Below are positions 43,095 to 50,934 of a DNA stretch of 64,000 bases, piece after piece; within the stretch, counting starts at the first letter, position 1; each line of letters begins with the position of its first letter. The notes beneath the pieces are model-generated. The model was not told the origin of the DNA, did no database searches, and worked only from the letters and a program-made list of their open reading frames with translations. The stretch covers positions 1 to 64,000 of the forward strand of contig JAYRLC010000006.1 of the NCBI GenBank assembly GCA_041905405.1. Direction: 5' to 3'. The DNA is from RAM1 sp041905405 (lineage in GTDB: Bacteria; Pseudomonadota; Gammaproteobacteria; Burkholderiales; Burkholderiaceae_C). A program made the translations under genes and the position numbers.

Positions 43095-43886
43095 TCAGAT
43101 GGAGATCAATTTGGCGCCGGCATAAGCCAGCAAGATGGACAGCAGGGAGCGGATCACACGGTCGGGCGTGCGCGCCACCAGGCGCGAGCCCAGCCAGATG
43201 CCGGGCAGCGAACCGGTCAGCAGCAGGCCGAGCAGGCCCCAGTCGACCGAGCCGATGGATGCGTGGCCCAGGCCCGCCACCAGCGTCAGCGGCACGGCGT
43301 AGGCAATGTCGGCGGCCACGATGCGCGGCAGCGGCAGGGCGGGGTACAGCAGCATCAGCGCGGTAACGCCGATGGCGCCGGCGCCCACGGAAGTCAGCGA
43401 CACCAGGGTGCCGATGGCCGCGCCGAACAGCACGGGCAGCGCCGCATGGCGCGGGCGGGTGGCGCGGGCGAGCTGGCCGGCGTCGATCTGGCGCGGGGTG
43501 GACTTGCCGCGCACGGCCTTGTACAGCGTGGCCGCGGCGGTCAGCAGCAGCGCCGCGCCCAGCGTGGTGGTCATCACGTGCTGCACGCCGGCGTTGGCCG
43601 GGCCCGCCTGGTGAAGCACCCAGATGGTGGCCAGCGCCGCCGGGATGCTGCCCAGCGACAGCAGGCCCACCACGGGCCAGTCGATCAGGCGCGCGCGGGC
43701 CAGCGCCAGCGCGCCGCCGCCCTTGGTGAAGGCGGCGAACAGCAGGTCGGTGCCCACGGCCAGGTACGGCTTGATGCCGAAGCCGAAGATCAGGATGGGC
43801 GTCATGAGCGAGCCGCCGCCCACGCCCGTCAGGCCGACGATCACGCCGACGAAAAAACCCGCGAAAACGAACGCCACTTCATGCAT
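43095..43886 (-). CDS. TauE/SafE-family sulfite/sulfate permease
   Basis: A 263-residue inner-membrane protein with about eight helices and the paired TauE/SafE repeats (GFFVGVIVGLTGVGGGSLMTPILI at residues 8-31, then GAAIGTLVSLTSVGAGAIGVTALML). Family members move sulfite, sulfoacetate or other sulfur anions, direction uncertain. As first gene of the cys operon it is probably an importer or sulfite relief exporter for this pathway. It probably shares the control region with repeats at 43909-43961. Confidence 0.9.
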   Translation of the reverse strand: MHEVAFVFAGFFVGVIVGLTGVGGGSLMTPILIFGFGIKPYLAVGTDLLFAAFTKGGGALALARARLIDWPVVGLLSLGSIPAALATIWVLHQAGPANAGVQHVMTTTLGAALLLTAAATLYKAVRGKSTPRQIDAGQLARATRPRHAALPVLFGAAIGTLVSLTSVGAGAIGVTALMLLYPALPLPRIVAADIAYAVPLTLVAGLGHASIGSVDWGLLGLLLTGSLPGIWLGSRLVARTPDRVIRSLLSILLAYAGAKLISI

Positions 43887-43908
43887 GGGCGCGACTGTAC
43901 GGACAGGG

Positions 43909-43961
43909 CTTATGAATCCCAACGATTTTTTCGTTCACGCCTTATGCAGATAAGCTTATGC
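43909..43961. promoter_or_regulatory. CTTATG repeats upstream of the cys operon (candidate CysB-type sites)
   Basis: CTTATG occurs at 43909, 43941 and 43955; the last two carry CTTATGC and frame a TTATGCAGATAA near-palindrome. A similar TTATGCA-ATAA element lies before the sulfate-binding-protein gene at 47016. A LysR-type sulfur regulator site is an inference. Confidence 0.4.
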
Positions 43962-44101
43962 GCCAATGCTGGCGCGGGTTTGCGGGCGATCCGGGCGCCA
44001 TGCCGGATAAGGCGGTGTGGCTGGCGCTGCGGCGCTCCATAATGCGCGGACCTACCAACAAGGACGCTGCGGGGCACGCGGCCAGGACGGAAAAGCGCGA
44101 C

Positions 44102-44854
44102 ATGGTTCAACAGGTTTTCGTGAAGGTGCAGGGCTTTGACGACGCGGAGCGTCATGCGCTGAACACCGTGTTCCGCCTGTCCGAGCAGGGGCCGGTGCAC
44201 TACATGCTGTGGACGGCCGATGCGCCGGCAACCGCGGGGCTCGCCCTGGTGGACGGCCAGAGCTATGAAGCGTTGCTGGCGCATGGCCTGCAGGCCGACG
44301 GTGCGCTCCCCCTGGTCTGGGTGGGCGACAACGCGCCCGCGCATGCCGCACGCGCCTTCAGCCGGCCGCTGCACTGGCCGAATGTGGTGAGGGCCATGGA
44401 CGGGCTGTTTGGCGCGGCCACCGATGCACCGGATTTCGACCTGGACCTGGGCAGCGCAGACGACGCGCAGGGCCCGGACACGCAGCCCGCGGCGGACGAG
44501 CCTCCGGCCCGTCGGGCGCTCATCGTGGCGGCCGATGCCGAAAGCCGGCTCTACCTGCGCGCGCGGCTGTCGCTGGCGGGCCTGGTGTTTGCCGACGAGG
44601 CGCAGACCGGGACGCAGGCGCTGGAGATGGCGCGCCAGCAGCCGTACGCGGTTGCGCTGGTGGACTGGGACGTGCCGGACGGCGGCTGGCCGCTGGCGCA
44701 GGAACTGGTGCGCACGCAGGCGGGGCGCTGCATGGGCATGAAGCGCGCCATCAGCCTGCTGGAGCGCTGGCGCGCCCGCCGCACCGGCCTGCATGCGCTG
44801 CTGGACAACCCGCCGCATCCGGCGCGGCTCAACGACCTGCTACAGAAACTGTAG
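44102..44854 (+). CDS. Protein with degenerate response-regulator receiver domain
   Basis: A 250-residue protein. The C-terminal part (about 130-230) has a receiver-like pattern: RALIVAADAESRLYLRARLSLAG then EMARQQPYAVALVDWDVPDGG. The Asp of VDWDVPDGG sits where a phospho-acceptor would, but the N-terminal acidic pair is replaced by AADA. The first 120 residues resemble nothing I recognise. ATG 44102 follows GGAAAAG; an upstream frame to 43958 exists but is less likely. It is divergent from the cys operon and convergent with mnmC. Confidence 0.7.
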   Translation: MVQQVFVKVQGFDDAERHALNTVFRLSEQGPVHYMLWTADAPATAGLALVDGQSYEALLAHGLQADGALPLVWVGDNAPAHAARAFSRPLHWPNVVRAMDGLFGAATDAPDFDLDLGSADDAQGPDTQPAADEPPARRALIVAADAESRLYLRARLSLAGLVFADEAQTGTQALEMARQQPYAVALVDWDVPDGGWPLAQELVRTQAGRCMGMKRAISLLERWRARRTGLHALLDNPPHPARLNDLLQKL

Positions 44855-44890
44855 CAAGCCGCTTTCATTCCGGCAAAAATCGGCGCTAAG

Positions 44891-46522
44891 TCAACTGCCC
44901 GGCAGCACGCGCCGCACGTCCAGCGCCTGCGCCAGCCGCTGCGGCAACGGCAGTGGCTCGCCATGCAGCCGGGCGGCCATGAGTTCGGCGCACAGCGCCG
45001 CAAAGGTGAGGCCGCGCGAGCCCAGGGCCGTGCTGAGCCACAAGCCTGGCGCCCATTCGCCCACCAGGGGCCGACGGTCGCGCGACGTGCAGCGCACGCC
45101 CGTCCACGCCTGCACGCGGCCCGTGTCAAACAGCGGCGCCAGCGCAGCGCCCAGTTGCGGCGCCAGCGCCTGCAGGCGCTGCAGGTTGGCCGCATGGTCG
45201 GCAGCGCGTGGCGTGGTGTCCTGCTCGCCGCGCCCATAGGTCGAGCCGCAGAACCATGCGGGCTCACCGCCCACGGGGGCGCACGGAATGAAATGCCCGT
45301 GCCCATTGAGCGCGTGCGCGGGCAGTAGCGGTGGCAAGGCGTGGGGGCTGGCAGCGTGCGGCGCCCAGCTGACCTGGCCCCGCACAGGGTTGAGCGTTGG
45401 CGGGGGCAGGTGGGCCGCGGCCGACGCCAGAAGGCCCGCGCTGTCCAGTGCCGTCGCCACCACGGCGATATCACTGTGGGCCAGCACGTGGCCCGCGGCG
45501 TCCAGCAGCTCCCATCCGCCCTGCGCGGGCCTGAGCGCGGCCACCGGGCAGCCGCCGCGCCAGGTGATGCCCGGTTGCGCCAACCAGGCGTGGACCAACG
45601 AACCGGGCCGCACCCAGGCCGCCAGCGCATGCCAGACGGCGCCGGGCTGGGCATGCGCGGGTGGCGCTTGCAGCGACGACGCGTCGCATTGCCAGTCATG
45701 GCCCGTGCCGCCCAGGGCGGGCAGGGCGCGATGGTCGTCCAGCCGTTGTTCCAGCGCGCCGCAGGGCGACCAGTCCACGCCGGCGCGCAGCAGCGCGTGG
45801 GCCTGCTGCAATGTCATGCGCACGCCCGCGCGCGACAGGCGTGACAGCAGGTTGTCGTCGGGCGAGGTGTGCGGCGCGAGCAGCCCCGCAGGCAGCGCCG
45901 ATGCGCCGGCCGCTGGCGCAGCGGCGCCGTCCAGCACCTGCACCTGCCAGCCGCGGCGCGCCAGGCTGGCTGCCATGGCGGCGCCCGCCAGCCCGCCGCC
46001 GATAACGGCGGCCCGTCCCGGTGTGCGTGGTGCGTGTGGTGCATGCGGTGCGGCGGCCATGGTGCTGCGCGGCGTCCATGCCGGGTCGAACACGGCGTGC
46101 AGGCCGCTGTCACCGTCCGTGGGGGCGCTGACCGCAGCGTCTGTCCGCGGCACGAACCCGCAACTGACCAGCCCGGACCGCAGCGCCTGCGCGTCCGCGC
46201 TGCCAGGCCCGGCCGCCAGGGTGGTGCCGCGGCGGCACAGCCGCGCTACGGCTTTCAGGGGCGGCATGTCCGCCACCGCGTCAGCCATGTCCAGAAAAAC
46301 CGAATCCGCGGTGAACGCCTGCTCGCGCAGCATCTCGTGCGTATTACCCACGCACAGGGTCAGCAGCACGCGGCCGTCGTCGAACGCGAACCGGTGAATG
46401 CCGGGCGTCAGGCCCACCCATTGGCGCGCCAGCGCCTGGGCCAGCGGGGCGAGCGCCGGCCACGGCGCCGCGCCGCGCAGGATGGGAGCGGGGGACGGAT
46501 CGGGCAGGGCGTCGATGCACAC
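44891..46522 (-). CDS. mnmC: tRNA mnm5s2U biosynthesis protein MnmC, with decayed N-terminal half
   Basis: The C-terminal FAD-dependent oxidase domain (from about 46050 to the end) is intact with AVIGGGLAGAAMAASLARRGW and the C-terminal TGVRCTSRDRRPLVGE; it removes the carboxymethyl group of cmnm5s2U34 in tRNA. The same frame runs upstream to at least 46705, encoding methyltransferase-like sequence (GFGAGLNFLAAWQAW) but with no ATG, GTG or TTG. Inside the ORF, VFLDMADAVADMPP replaces the conserved DGFSP-x-NP-x-MW motif. So the methyltransferase half seems lost; GTG 46522 may be the effective start. Confidence 0.75.
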   Translation of the reverse strand: MCIDALPDPSPAPILRGAAPWPALAPLAQALARQWVGLTPGIHRFAFDDGRVLLTLCVGNTHEMLREQAFTADSVFLDMADAVADMPPLKAVARLCRRGTTLAAGPGSADAQALRSGLVSCGFVPRTDAAVSAPTDGDSGLHAVFDPAWTPRSTMAAAPHAPHAPRTPGRAAVIGGGLAGAAMAASLARRGWQVQVLDGAAAPAAGASALPAGLLAPHTSPDDNLLSRLSRAGVRMTLQQAHALLRAGVDWSPCGALEQRLDDHRALPALGGTGHDWQCDASSLQAPPAHAQPGAVWHALAAWVRPGSLVHAWLAQPGITWRGGCPVAALRPAQGGWELLDAAGHVLAHSDIAVVATALDSAGLLASAAAHLPPPTLNPVRGQVSWAPHAASPHALPPLLPAHALNGHGHFIPCAPVGGEPAWFCGSTYGRGEQDTTPRAADHAANLQRLQALAPQLGAALAPLFDTGRVQAWTGVRCTSRDRRPLVGEWAPGLWLSTALGSRGLTFAALCAELMAARLHGEPLPLPQRLAQALDVRRVLPGS

Positions 46523-46710
46523 GACATGCAGTAGCCGGGGCCGCTGCGGGTCGTCGCGCCAGGCCTGCCACGCGGCCAGGAAGTTCAGCCCCGCGCCAAA
46601 GCCGGCCTGCAGGATGCGCCATTGCGCCTGGTTGGCCCAGGCGGCCGGCAGTCCACAGCCGGCCAGAAAGACGTGCCGGGCCCGTTGCAGGGCGCCAGCC
46701 GGGGGCGCGT

Positions 46711-46983
46711 TCAGGCGGTGGGCGGCACGTAGCCCTGCGCCACGTCGGCGCCGCCGCCGAAGAAATGGTTTTCCATCTGGCGCTTGAGGTATTCGCGGGC
46801 GCGCTGGTCGGCCAGGTTCAGGCGGTTCTCGTTGACCAGCATGGTCTGCTGCTTGAGCCAGGCGGCCCAGGCCTCCTTGCTCACGCTTTCCCAGATGCGC
46901 TTGCCGAGCTCACCGGGGTAGGGGGGGAAATCCAGGCCTTCGGCTTCGCGGCCGAGCTTGATGCAATTGACGGTACGGGCCAT
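46711..46983 (-). CDS. yggX: Fe(2+)-trafficking protein YggX
   Basis: A 90-residue protein of the YggX family, linked to iron-sulfur cluster protection under oxidative stress. It begins MARTVNCIKLGREAEGLDFPPYPGELG, and the KEAWAAWLKQQTMLVNENRLNL core is typical. The mnmC frame overlaps its 3' end. It is divergent from the sulfate-binding-protein gene. Confidence 0.95.
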   Translation of the reverse strand: MARTVNCIKLGREAEGLDFPPYPGELGKRIWESVSKEAWAAWLKQQTMLVNENRLNLADQRAREYLKRQMENHFFGGGADVAQGYVPPTA

Positions 46984-47015
46984 GGGGACGCCTTTGGGAG
47001 GGTGGTTCTTAGGAT

Positions 47016-47030
47016 GTTTATGCAATAAAC
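47016..47030. promoter_or_regulatory. Palindrome upstream of sbp (candidate sulfur-regulator site)
   Basis: GTTTAT-GCA-ATAAAC is a perfect 6-bp inverted repeat with a 3-base centre. It shares TTATGCA...ATAA with the element upstream of the cys operon at 43942-43953. It lies 84 bases before the sbp start and 33 bases before yggX. Confidence 0.4.
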
Positions 47031-47113
47031 AACTGAAATCTTATTGGTTCCAGTTTTGAAGAGCGGCTTTCAGAATCGTTTCTGTTGATATTTCATCTCC
47101 AGAAAGAACTTCC

Positions 47114-48157
47114 ATGAGCCTTCGCCGCGACTTTATCAAGATTCCCCTGGCCGCCGCCGTTGCGGGTGCCTTGTCCCTGACGGCCTTGCCGTCGCTGGCC
47201 CAGGCGCCTGCCGCTGCCAAAGGCCCCGTCGCCTTGCTGAACGTGTCGTACGACCCCACGCGCGAGCTGTATGTCGAGTTCAACGCCGCCTTTGCCAAAT
47301 ACTGGAAGGCCAAGACGGGCCAGGACGTGACCATCAAGCAAAGCCACGGCGGCTCGGGCAAGCAGGCCCGCTCCATCATCGACGGGCTGGACGCCGACGT
47401 GGCCACGCTGGCACTGGCCGGCGACACCGACGCGCTGGCCAGAAACGGCGGCTGGCTCGCGGCCGACTGGCAGAAGAAGCTGCCGCACAACGCGTCGCCC
47501 TACACGTCCACCATCGTGCTGGCCGTGCGCCAGGGCAACCCCAAGGGAATCAGGGACTGGGACGACCTGATCAAGCCCGGCATCAACGTCATCACGCCCA
47601 ACCCCAAGACCTCGGGCGGCGCGCGCTGGAACTACCTGGCCGCCTGGGAATTCGCCAAGCGCAAATATGGCAGCGACGCCAAGGCCAGGGAGTTCGTGGC
47701 CAAGCTGTACGGCAACGTGTCCATCCTGGACACCGGCGCGCGCGGCTCCACCATCACCTTTGCCCAGCGCAACCAGGGCGACGTGCTGATTGCCTGGGAA
47801 AACGAGGCCTACCTGCTCGAAAAGGAATTCGGCACCAAGTTCGACGTGGTCGTGCCGTCGCTGAGCATCCTGGCCGAACCGGCCGTGGCCGTGGTGGACA
47901 GGAACGTGGACAAGAAGGGCACGCGTGCCGTGGCCGAGGAATACCTCAAGTACCTGTACAGCGAGGAAGGCCAGGACATCGCCGGCAAGCACTTCTACCG
48001 CCCCGCGGTGTCCACCAAGGCCCAGGCCAAGTACGCCAGGCAGTTCCCCAAGAGCACGCTGTTCACGATCGACCAGGCATTCGGCGGCTGGACCAAGGCT
48101 GACAAGGAGCACTTTGCGGATGGCGCTTCGTTTGACCAGATCTACACGCGCAAATAG
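47114..48157 (+). CDS. sbp: Sulfate ABC transporter substrate-binding protein
   Basis: A 347-residue periplasmic protein with a signal peptide (about 1-29, ending LAQAP). It has the sulfate/thiosulfate-binding pattern NVSYDPTRELYVEFNAAF, QSHGGSGKQARSIIDGL and NPKTSGGARWNYLAAW. No cysT, cysW or cysA permease gene follows; the next gene is on the other strand, so this is an orphan binding protein. A sulfur-starvation operator is suggested upstream. Confidence 0.94.
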   Translation: MSLRRDFIKIPLAAAVAGALSLTALPSLAQAPAAAKGPVALLNVSYDPTRELYVEFNAAFAKYWKAKTGQDVTIKQSHGGSGKQARSIIDGLDADVATLALAGDTDALARNGGWLAADWQKKLPHNASPYTSTIVLAVRQGNPKGIRDWDDLIKPGINVITPNPKTSGGARWNYLAAWEFAKRKYGSDAKAREFVAKLYGNVSILDTGARGSTITFAQRNQGDVLIAWENEAYLLEKEFGTKFDVVVPSLSILAEPAVAVVDRNVDKKGTRAVAEEYLKYLYSEEGQDIAGKHFYRPAVSTKAQAKYARQFPKSTLFTIDQAFGGWTKADKEHFADGASFDQIYTRK

Positions 48158-48175
48158 CCCGCGTGCTGCCTGCGT

Positions 48176-49033
48176 TCAGGGCCGTCCGCGCAGCCGCGCC
48201 TCCCACAGCACCACGCCCAGGCCCGCCGTGCAGATCAGCGCGATGCCCACCCAGGTGACGGCGTCGGGCGACTGGCCGAACACCAGCCAGCCCAGCGTTG
48301 CGGCGGCCACGATCTGCAGGTAGCTGAACGGCGCGAGCAGCGTCGCGGGCGTGCGCCGGTAGGCAGCCGCCTGCAGCCAGTGCCCGATGAAGCCGGTCAG
48401 CCCGGTGGACACCAGCAGCAGCCATTGCCAGGGTTGCAACTGCGGCATGCGCCAGTACAGGGGCAGGGCGGCCGTGAGCGCCACGGTGCCGAACAGGCCG
48501 CCGTAGTAGTTGGTCGTGAGCGGGTCGTCGTGCGCCACGCGCCGCGTGCTGACCTGGAACAGCGCGAACGTCACGGCCGTCGCCACACCCAGCGCCACAC
48601 CTGTCGGGTCCAGCGCGCTGCCGGGCCGCACCACCACCAGCATGCCCGCGAAGCCCGCGGCCACGCCCACCCAGCGGTGTGCCCGGTGCAGCTCGCCCAA
48701 TAGCCAGGGCGCCAGCGCCAGCACGAACAGCGGCGCCATGAAGTTCATGGCCGTTCCCTCGGCCAGCGGCAACCGGCCCAGCACCGAAAAGAACAGGACC
48801 GTGGTGAGGATCATGAGCACCCCGCGCTGCAGCTGTCGTGGCAGCGACTGTGTGCGGAAGATCGCCGTACCGCGCCGGGGCAGCACCACTGCGGTCATCA
48901 GCACTGTGTGCACCGTGTAGCGGAACCAGGACACCATGAGCACCGGCACGCCGGCCATCACCAGCAGCTTGCCCGACGCATCCAGCGCGGACAGCATCCA
49001 CAGGCCGGCAATGTGAAGAAGAACACCCGTCAT
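48176..49033 (-). CDS. EamA/DMT-family transporter
   Basis: A 285-residue inner-membrane protein with ten predicted helices in two EamA repeats, each with the gap-lined GxxA/PLF pattern (LPLAEGTAMNFMAPLFVLALAP in the first). Family members export metabolites; the substrate is unknown. ATG 49033 is chosen over the longer frame because the first membrane helix starts soon after. Confidence 0.85.
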   Translation of the reverse strand: MTGVLLHIAGLWMLSALDASGKLLVMAGVPVLMVSWFRYTVHTVLMTAVVLPRRGTAIFRTQSLPRQLQRGVLMILTTVLFFSVLGRLPLAEGTAMNFMAPLFVLALAPWLLGELHRAHRWVGVAAGFAGMLVVVRPGSALDPTGVALGVATAVTFALFQVSTRRVAHDDPLTTNYYGGLFGTVALTAALPLYWRMPQLQPWQWLLLVSTGLTGFIGHWLQAAAYRRTPATLLAPFSYLQIVAAATLGWLVFGQSPDAVTWVGIALICTAGLGVVLWEARLRGRP

Positions 49034-49064
49034 GCCCCGATCATGCCTGCCGATGTGATACACC

Positions 49065-49097
49065 CCCCAAAAAAAGCCGCCGCACAGGGTGCGGCGG
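49065..49097 (-). terminator. Terminator after the LivK-like gene
   Basis: CCGCCGCAC-AGG-GTGCGGCGG (49077-49097) is a 9-bp stem, followed on the minus strand by a run of T residues. Confidence 0.85.
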
Positions 49098-49159
49098 TAA
49101 ACAAGGACCGGGGGAGGAGACGGAAGAGACACCCCGGCCCGGGGACGGCAAACTTTTGA

Positions 49160-50305
49160 TCAGCGGCGGAAGCGGCCGTCGTGGCCGATGATGGACAGGT
49201 CCACGAAGTTCAGGCCCGTGTGGCTGGTGCGGCTGTAGCCCATCTCCAGGCCGCCCAGGTCCAGGCGGTCGATGCTTTCCAGCGCGGCGAGCAGCTTGTC
49301 GCGGGTGATGCGCGGGCCGGCGCGGCGCAGGCCCTCGACCAGCACCTTGGCGGCGGCGTAGCCTTCGAGCATGGCGGGCGACAGATCGCCCTTGCCGTGG
49401 GCGCGGACAAGCTGCGTTGCCTCGGCCACCATGCCGTTGGCGGTGGAACGCTCGGACGGAAACACCTGCGTCACGATCACGCCGCGCGAATGGACGCCCA
49501 GGCTCTTGATGAAACCCGACGACGCGTTGTTGGACAGCGTGATGACCTGCGCGGCCGAACCCGTGCCGCGCAGCTTGACAATGCCGTCGGCCACTGCGTT
49601 GCCCGAGCCGAACCACAGCACTGCCTGGGCCTGGCTGTCGGCGATGCGCCGCACGATGGGGCCGTAGTCGGGCTTCTGGCGGTCGGCCTTGATGACAGCC
49701 AGCGGCTCCAGCTCGGCCGTCAGAAAGCCCTTGTTCGCGCCTCCCAGGCAGTCGCGTCCGAACGAATCGTCGGCGTGCACGACGGCAATGCGGCGTACGC
49801 CGATCGTGGCCAGGTGCTGCACGGCCTTTTCGGCCTCGCGCTGGTAGGTGGAGCGCACGTTGAACACGTGCTTTTGCAGCGGTGCATGCAGCACCATGGC
49901 GCCGGTGGAAGGCCCCACCAGCGGCACGCCGTACTTGTCCAGCCAGGGCAGGGTGGCCTCGGTGTTGGGTGTGCCGCGCGTGAGGAACAGGGCCAGCACG
50001 CCCTTGTCCTCGATCAGCACACGGGCGTTCTCGGCGGTGAGCTTGGGCTCGAACTTGTCGTCCATCGTGGCCAGCTCGATTTTCTGGCCGCGGATGCCGC
50101 CCTCACGGTTGATCTTGTCGATGTACAGGCGCGCGCCGTCTGACGTTTCCTTCACACCCGCGGCGACGGGGCCGGTGAAGCCGGCCGTCTGGCCGATGAG
50201 GATCTGTGCCTGAACGGCGGTGCTGATCAGCAGTGCGCCAACGAGCAGCAGTGTCTTGAGGGTGATCAGGCCGGGCTTTCCCCGGCGGGCCGTATAACGT
50301 TTCAT
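49160..50305 (-). CDS. LivK-like ABC transporter substrate-binding protein
   Basis: A 381-residue periplasmic binding protein with a signal peptide (about 1-34, ending VQAQ), of the branched-chain amino acid / amide type (Peripla_BP_6 fold: QILIGQTAGFTGPVAAGVKETSDGARLYIDKINREGGIRGQ). No permease or ATPase genes are adjacent. AGGAGGT precedes ATG 50305. The ligand cannot be set. Confidence 0.92.
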   Translation of the reverse strand: MKRYTARRGKPGLITLKTLLLVGALLISTAVQAQILIGQTAGFTGPVAAGVKETSDGARLYIDKINREGGIRGQKIELATMDDKFEPKLTAENARVLIEDKGVLALFLTRGTPNTEATLPWLDKYGVPLVGPSTGAMVLHAPLQKHVFNVRSTYQREAEKAVQHLATIGVRRIAVVHADDSFGRDCLGGANKGFLTAELEPLAVIKADRQKPDYGPIVRRIADSQAQAVLWFGSGNAVADGIVKLRGTGSAAQVITLSNNASSGFIKSLGVHSRGVIVTQVFPSERSTANGMVAEATQLVRAHGKGDLSPAMLEGYAAAKVLVEGLRRAGPRITRDKLLAALESIDRLDLGGLEMGYSRTSHTGLNFVDLSIIGHDGRFRR

Positions 50306-50451
50306 GCATACCTCCTTTGAACTTGTGAAGACCATGCTATTGACCGGACTCACACCTCGCCACAGACAAAAGTAGTGTTTGGAGGACAGACCAAGGTCTT
50401 ATTGGACGGGCACGTGGTGCGCCCTACGATCGCCGCTTTTCAGGAGCGCCC

Positions 50452-50928
50452 ATGGACAGTCAGTTCACACCGCCGATGTCTGCGGCATACCGCGAGGCCG
50501 TCGGGAAATTCGCCGAGCGCATTTGCGTGGACCCTGCCCATCTACTGCAGTCACACCCCATCGACTACGAGGGTGTTCGCTTCCGGTTTGATCACCATGG
50601 CCACATCGACCCGCAGGGCCTGCTGGTGGTGGTGGAGGTTGGCACGGTGGAGCCGGGCAGCGAGGCCGTAGTGCTTCGCCACCTGCTGGAACGCCACGTG
50701 CTGACGCCCGCGGCGGTCTGTGGCTACTACGGCATGGTGCCCGGAACCCAGGTCATCCTGTACTTCGTCCGCCTGGACCTTTCGGCCCAGGCCGACTGCG
50801 CGGATGCCATCGCCGCGCTCATCACGTCCGTTACGTACGGACTCAAGGAACTGATGGATGAGCTGAAGCGCGACATCGACCAGGCGCTCAATCCGGCCGC
50901 CGCCCACCCATCCACCGTCAACGTATAG
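50452..50928 (+). CDS. CesT-family type III secretion chaperone
   Basis: A 158-residue acidic protein resembling small CesT/SycE-type class I chaperones: an N-terminal helix, a mixed sheet (DYEGVRFRFDHHGHIDPQGLLVVVEVGTV) and a C-terminal helix (ALITSVTYGLKELMDELKRD). Such chaperones bind one effector and are encoded beside it. Here the next gene starts 6 bases after the stop. AGGAG precedes ATG 50452. No PIP or HrpL box was found by eye in the 146-base upstream gap. Confidence 0.65.
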   Translation: MDSQFTPPMSAAYREAVGKFAERICVDPAHLLQSHPIDYEGVRFRFDHHGHIDPQGLLVVVEVGTVEPGSEAVVLRHLLERHVLTPAAVCGYYGMVPGTQVILYFVRLDLSAQADCADAIAALITSVTYGLKELMDELKRDIDQALNPAAAHPSTVNV

Positions 50929-50934
50929 AAAACC

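Noticed and set aside
50306..50451. PIP-box (TTCG-N16-TTCG) or HrpL box before the chaperone gene
   Set aside because: Looked for by eye; no correctly spaced pair is present.
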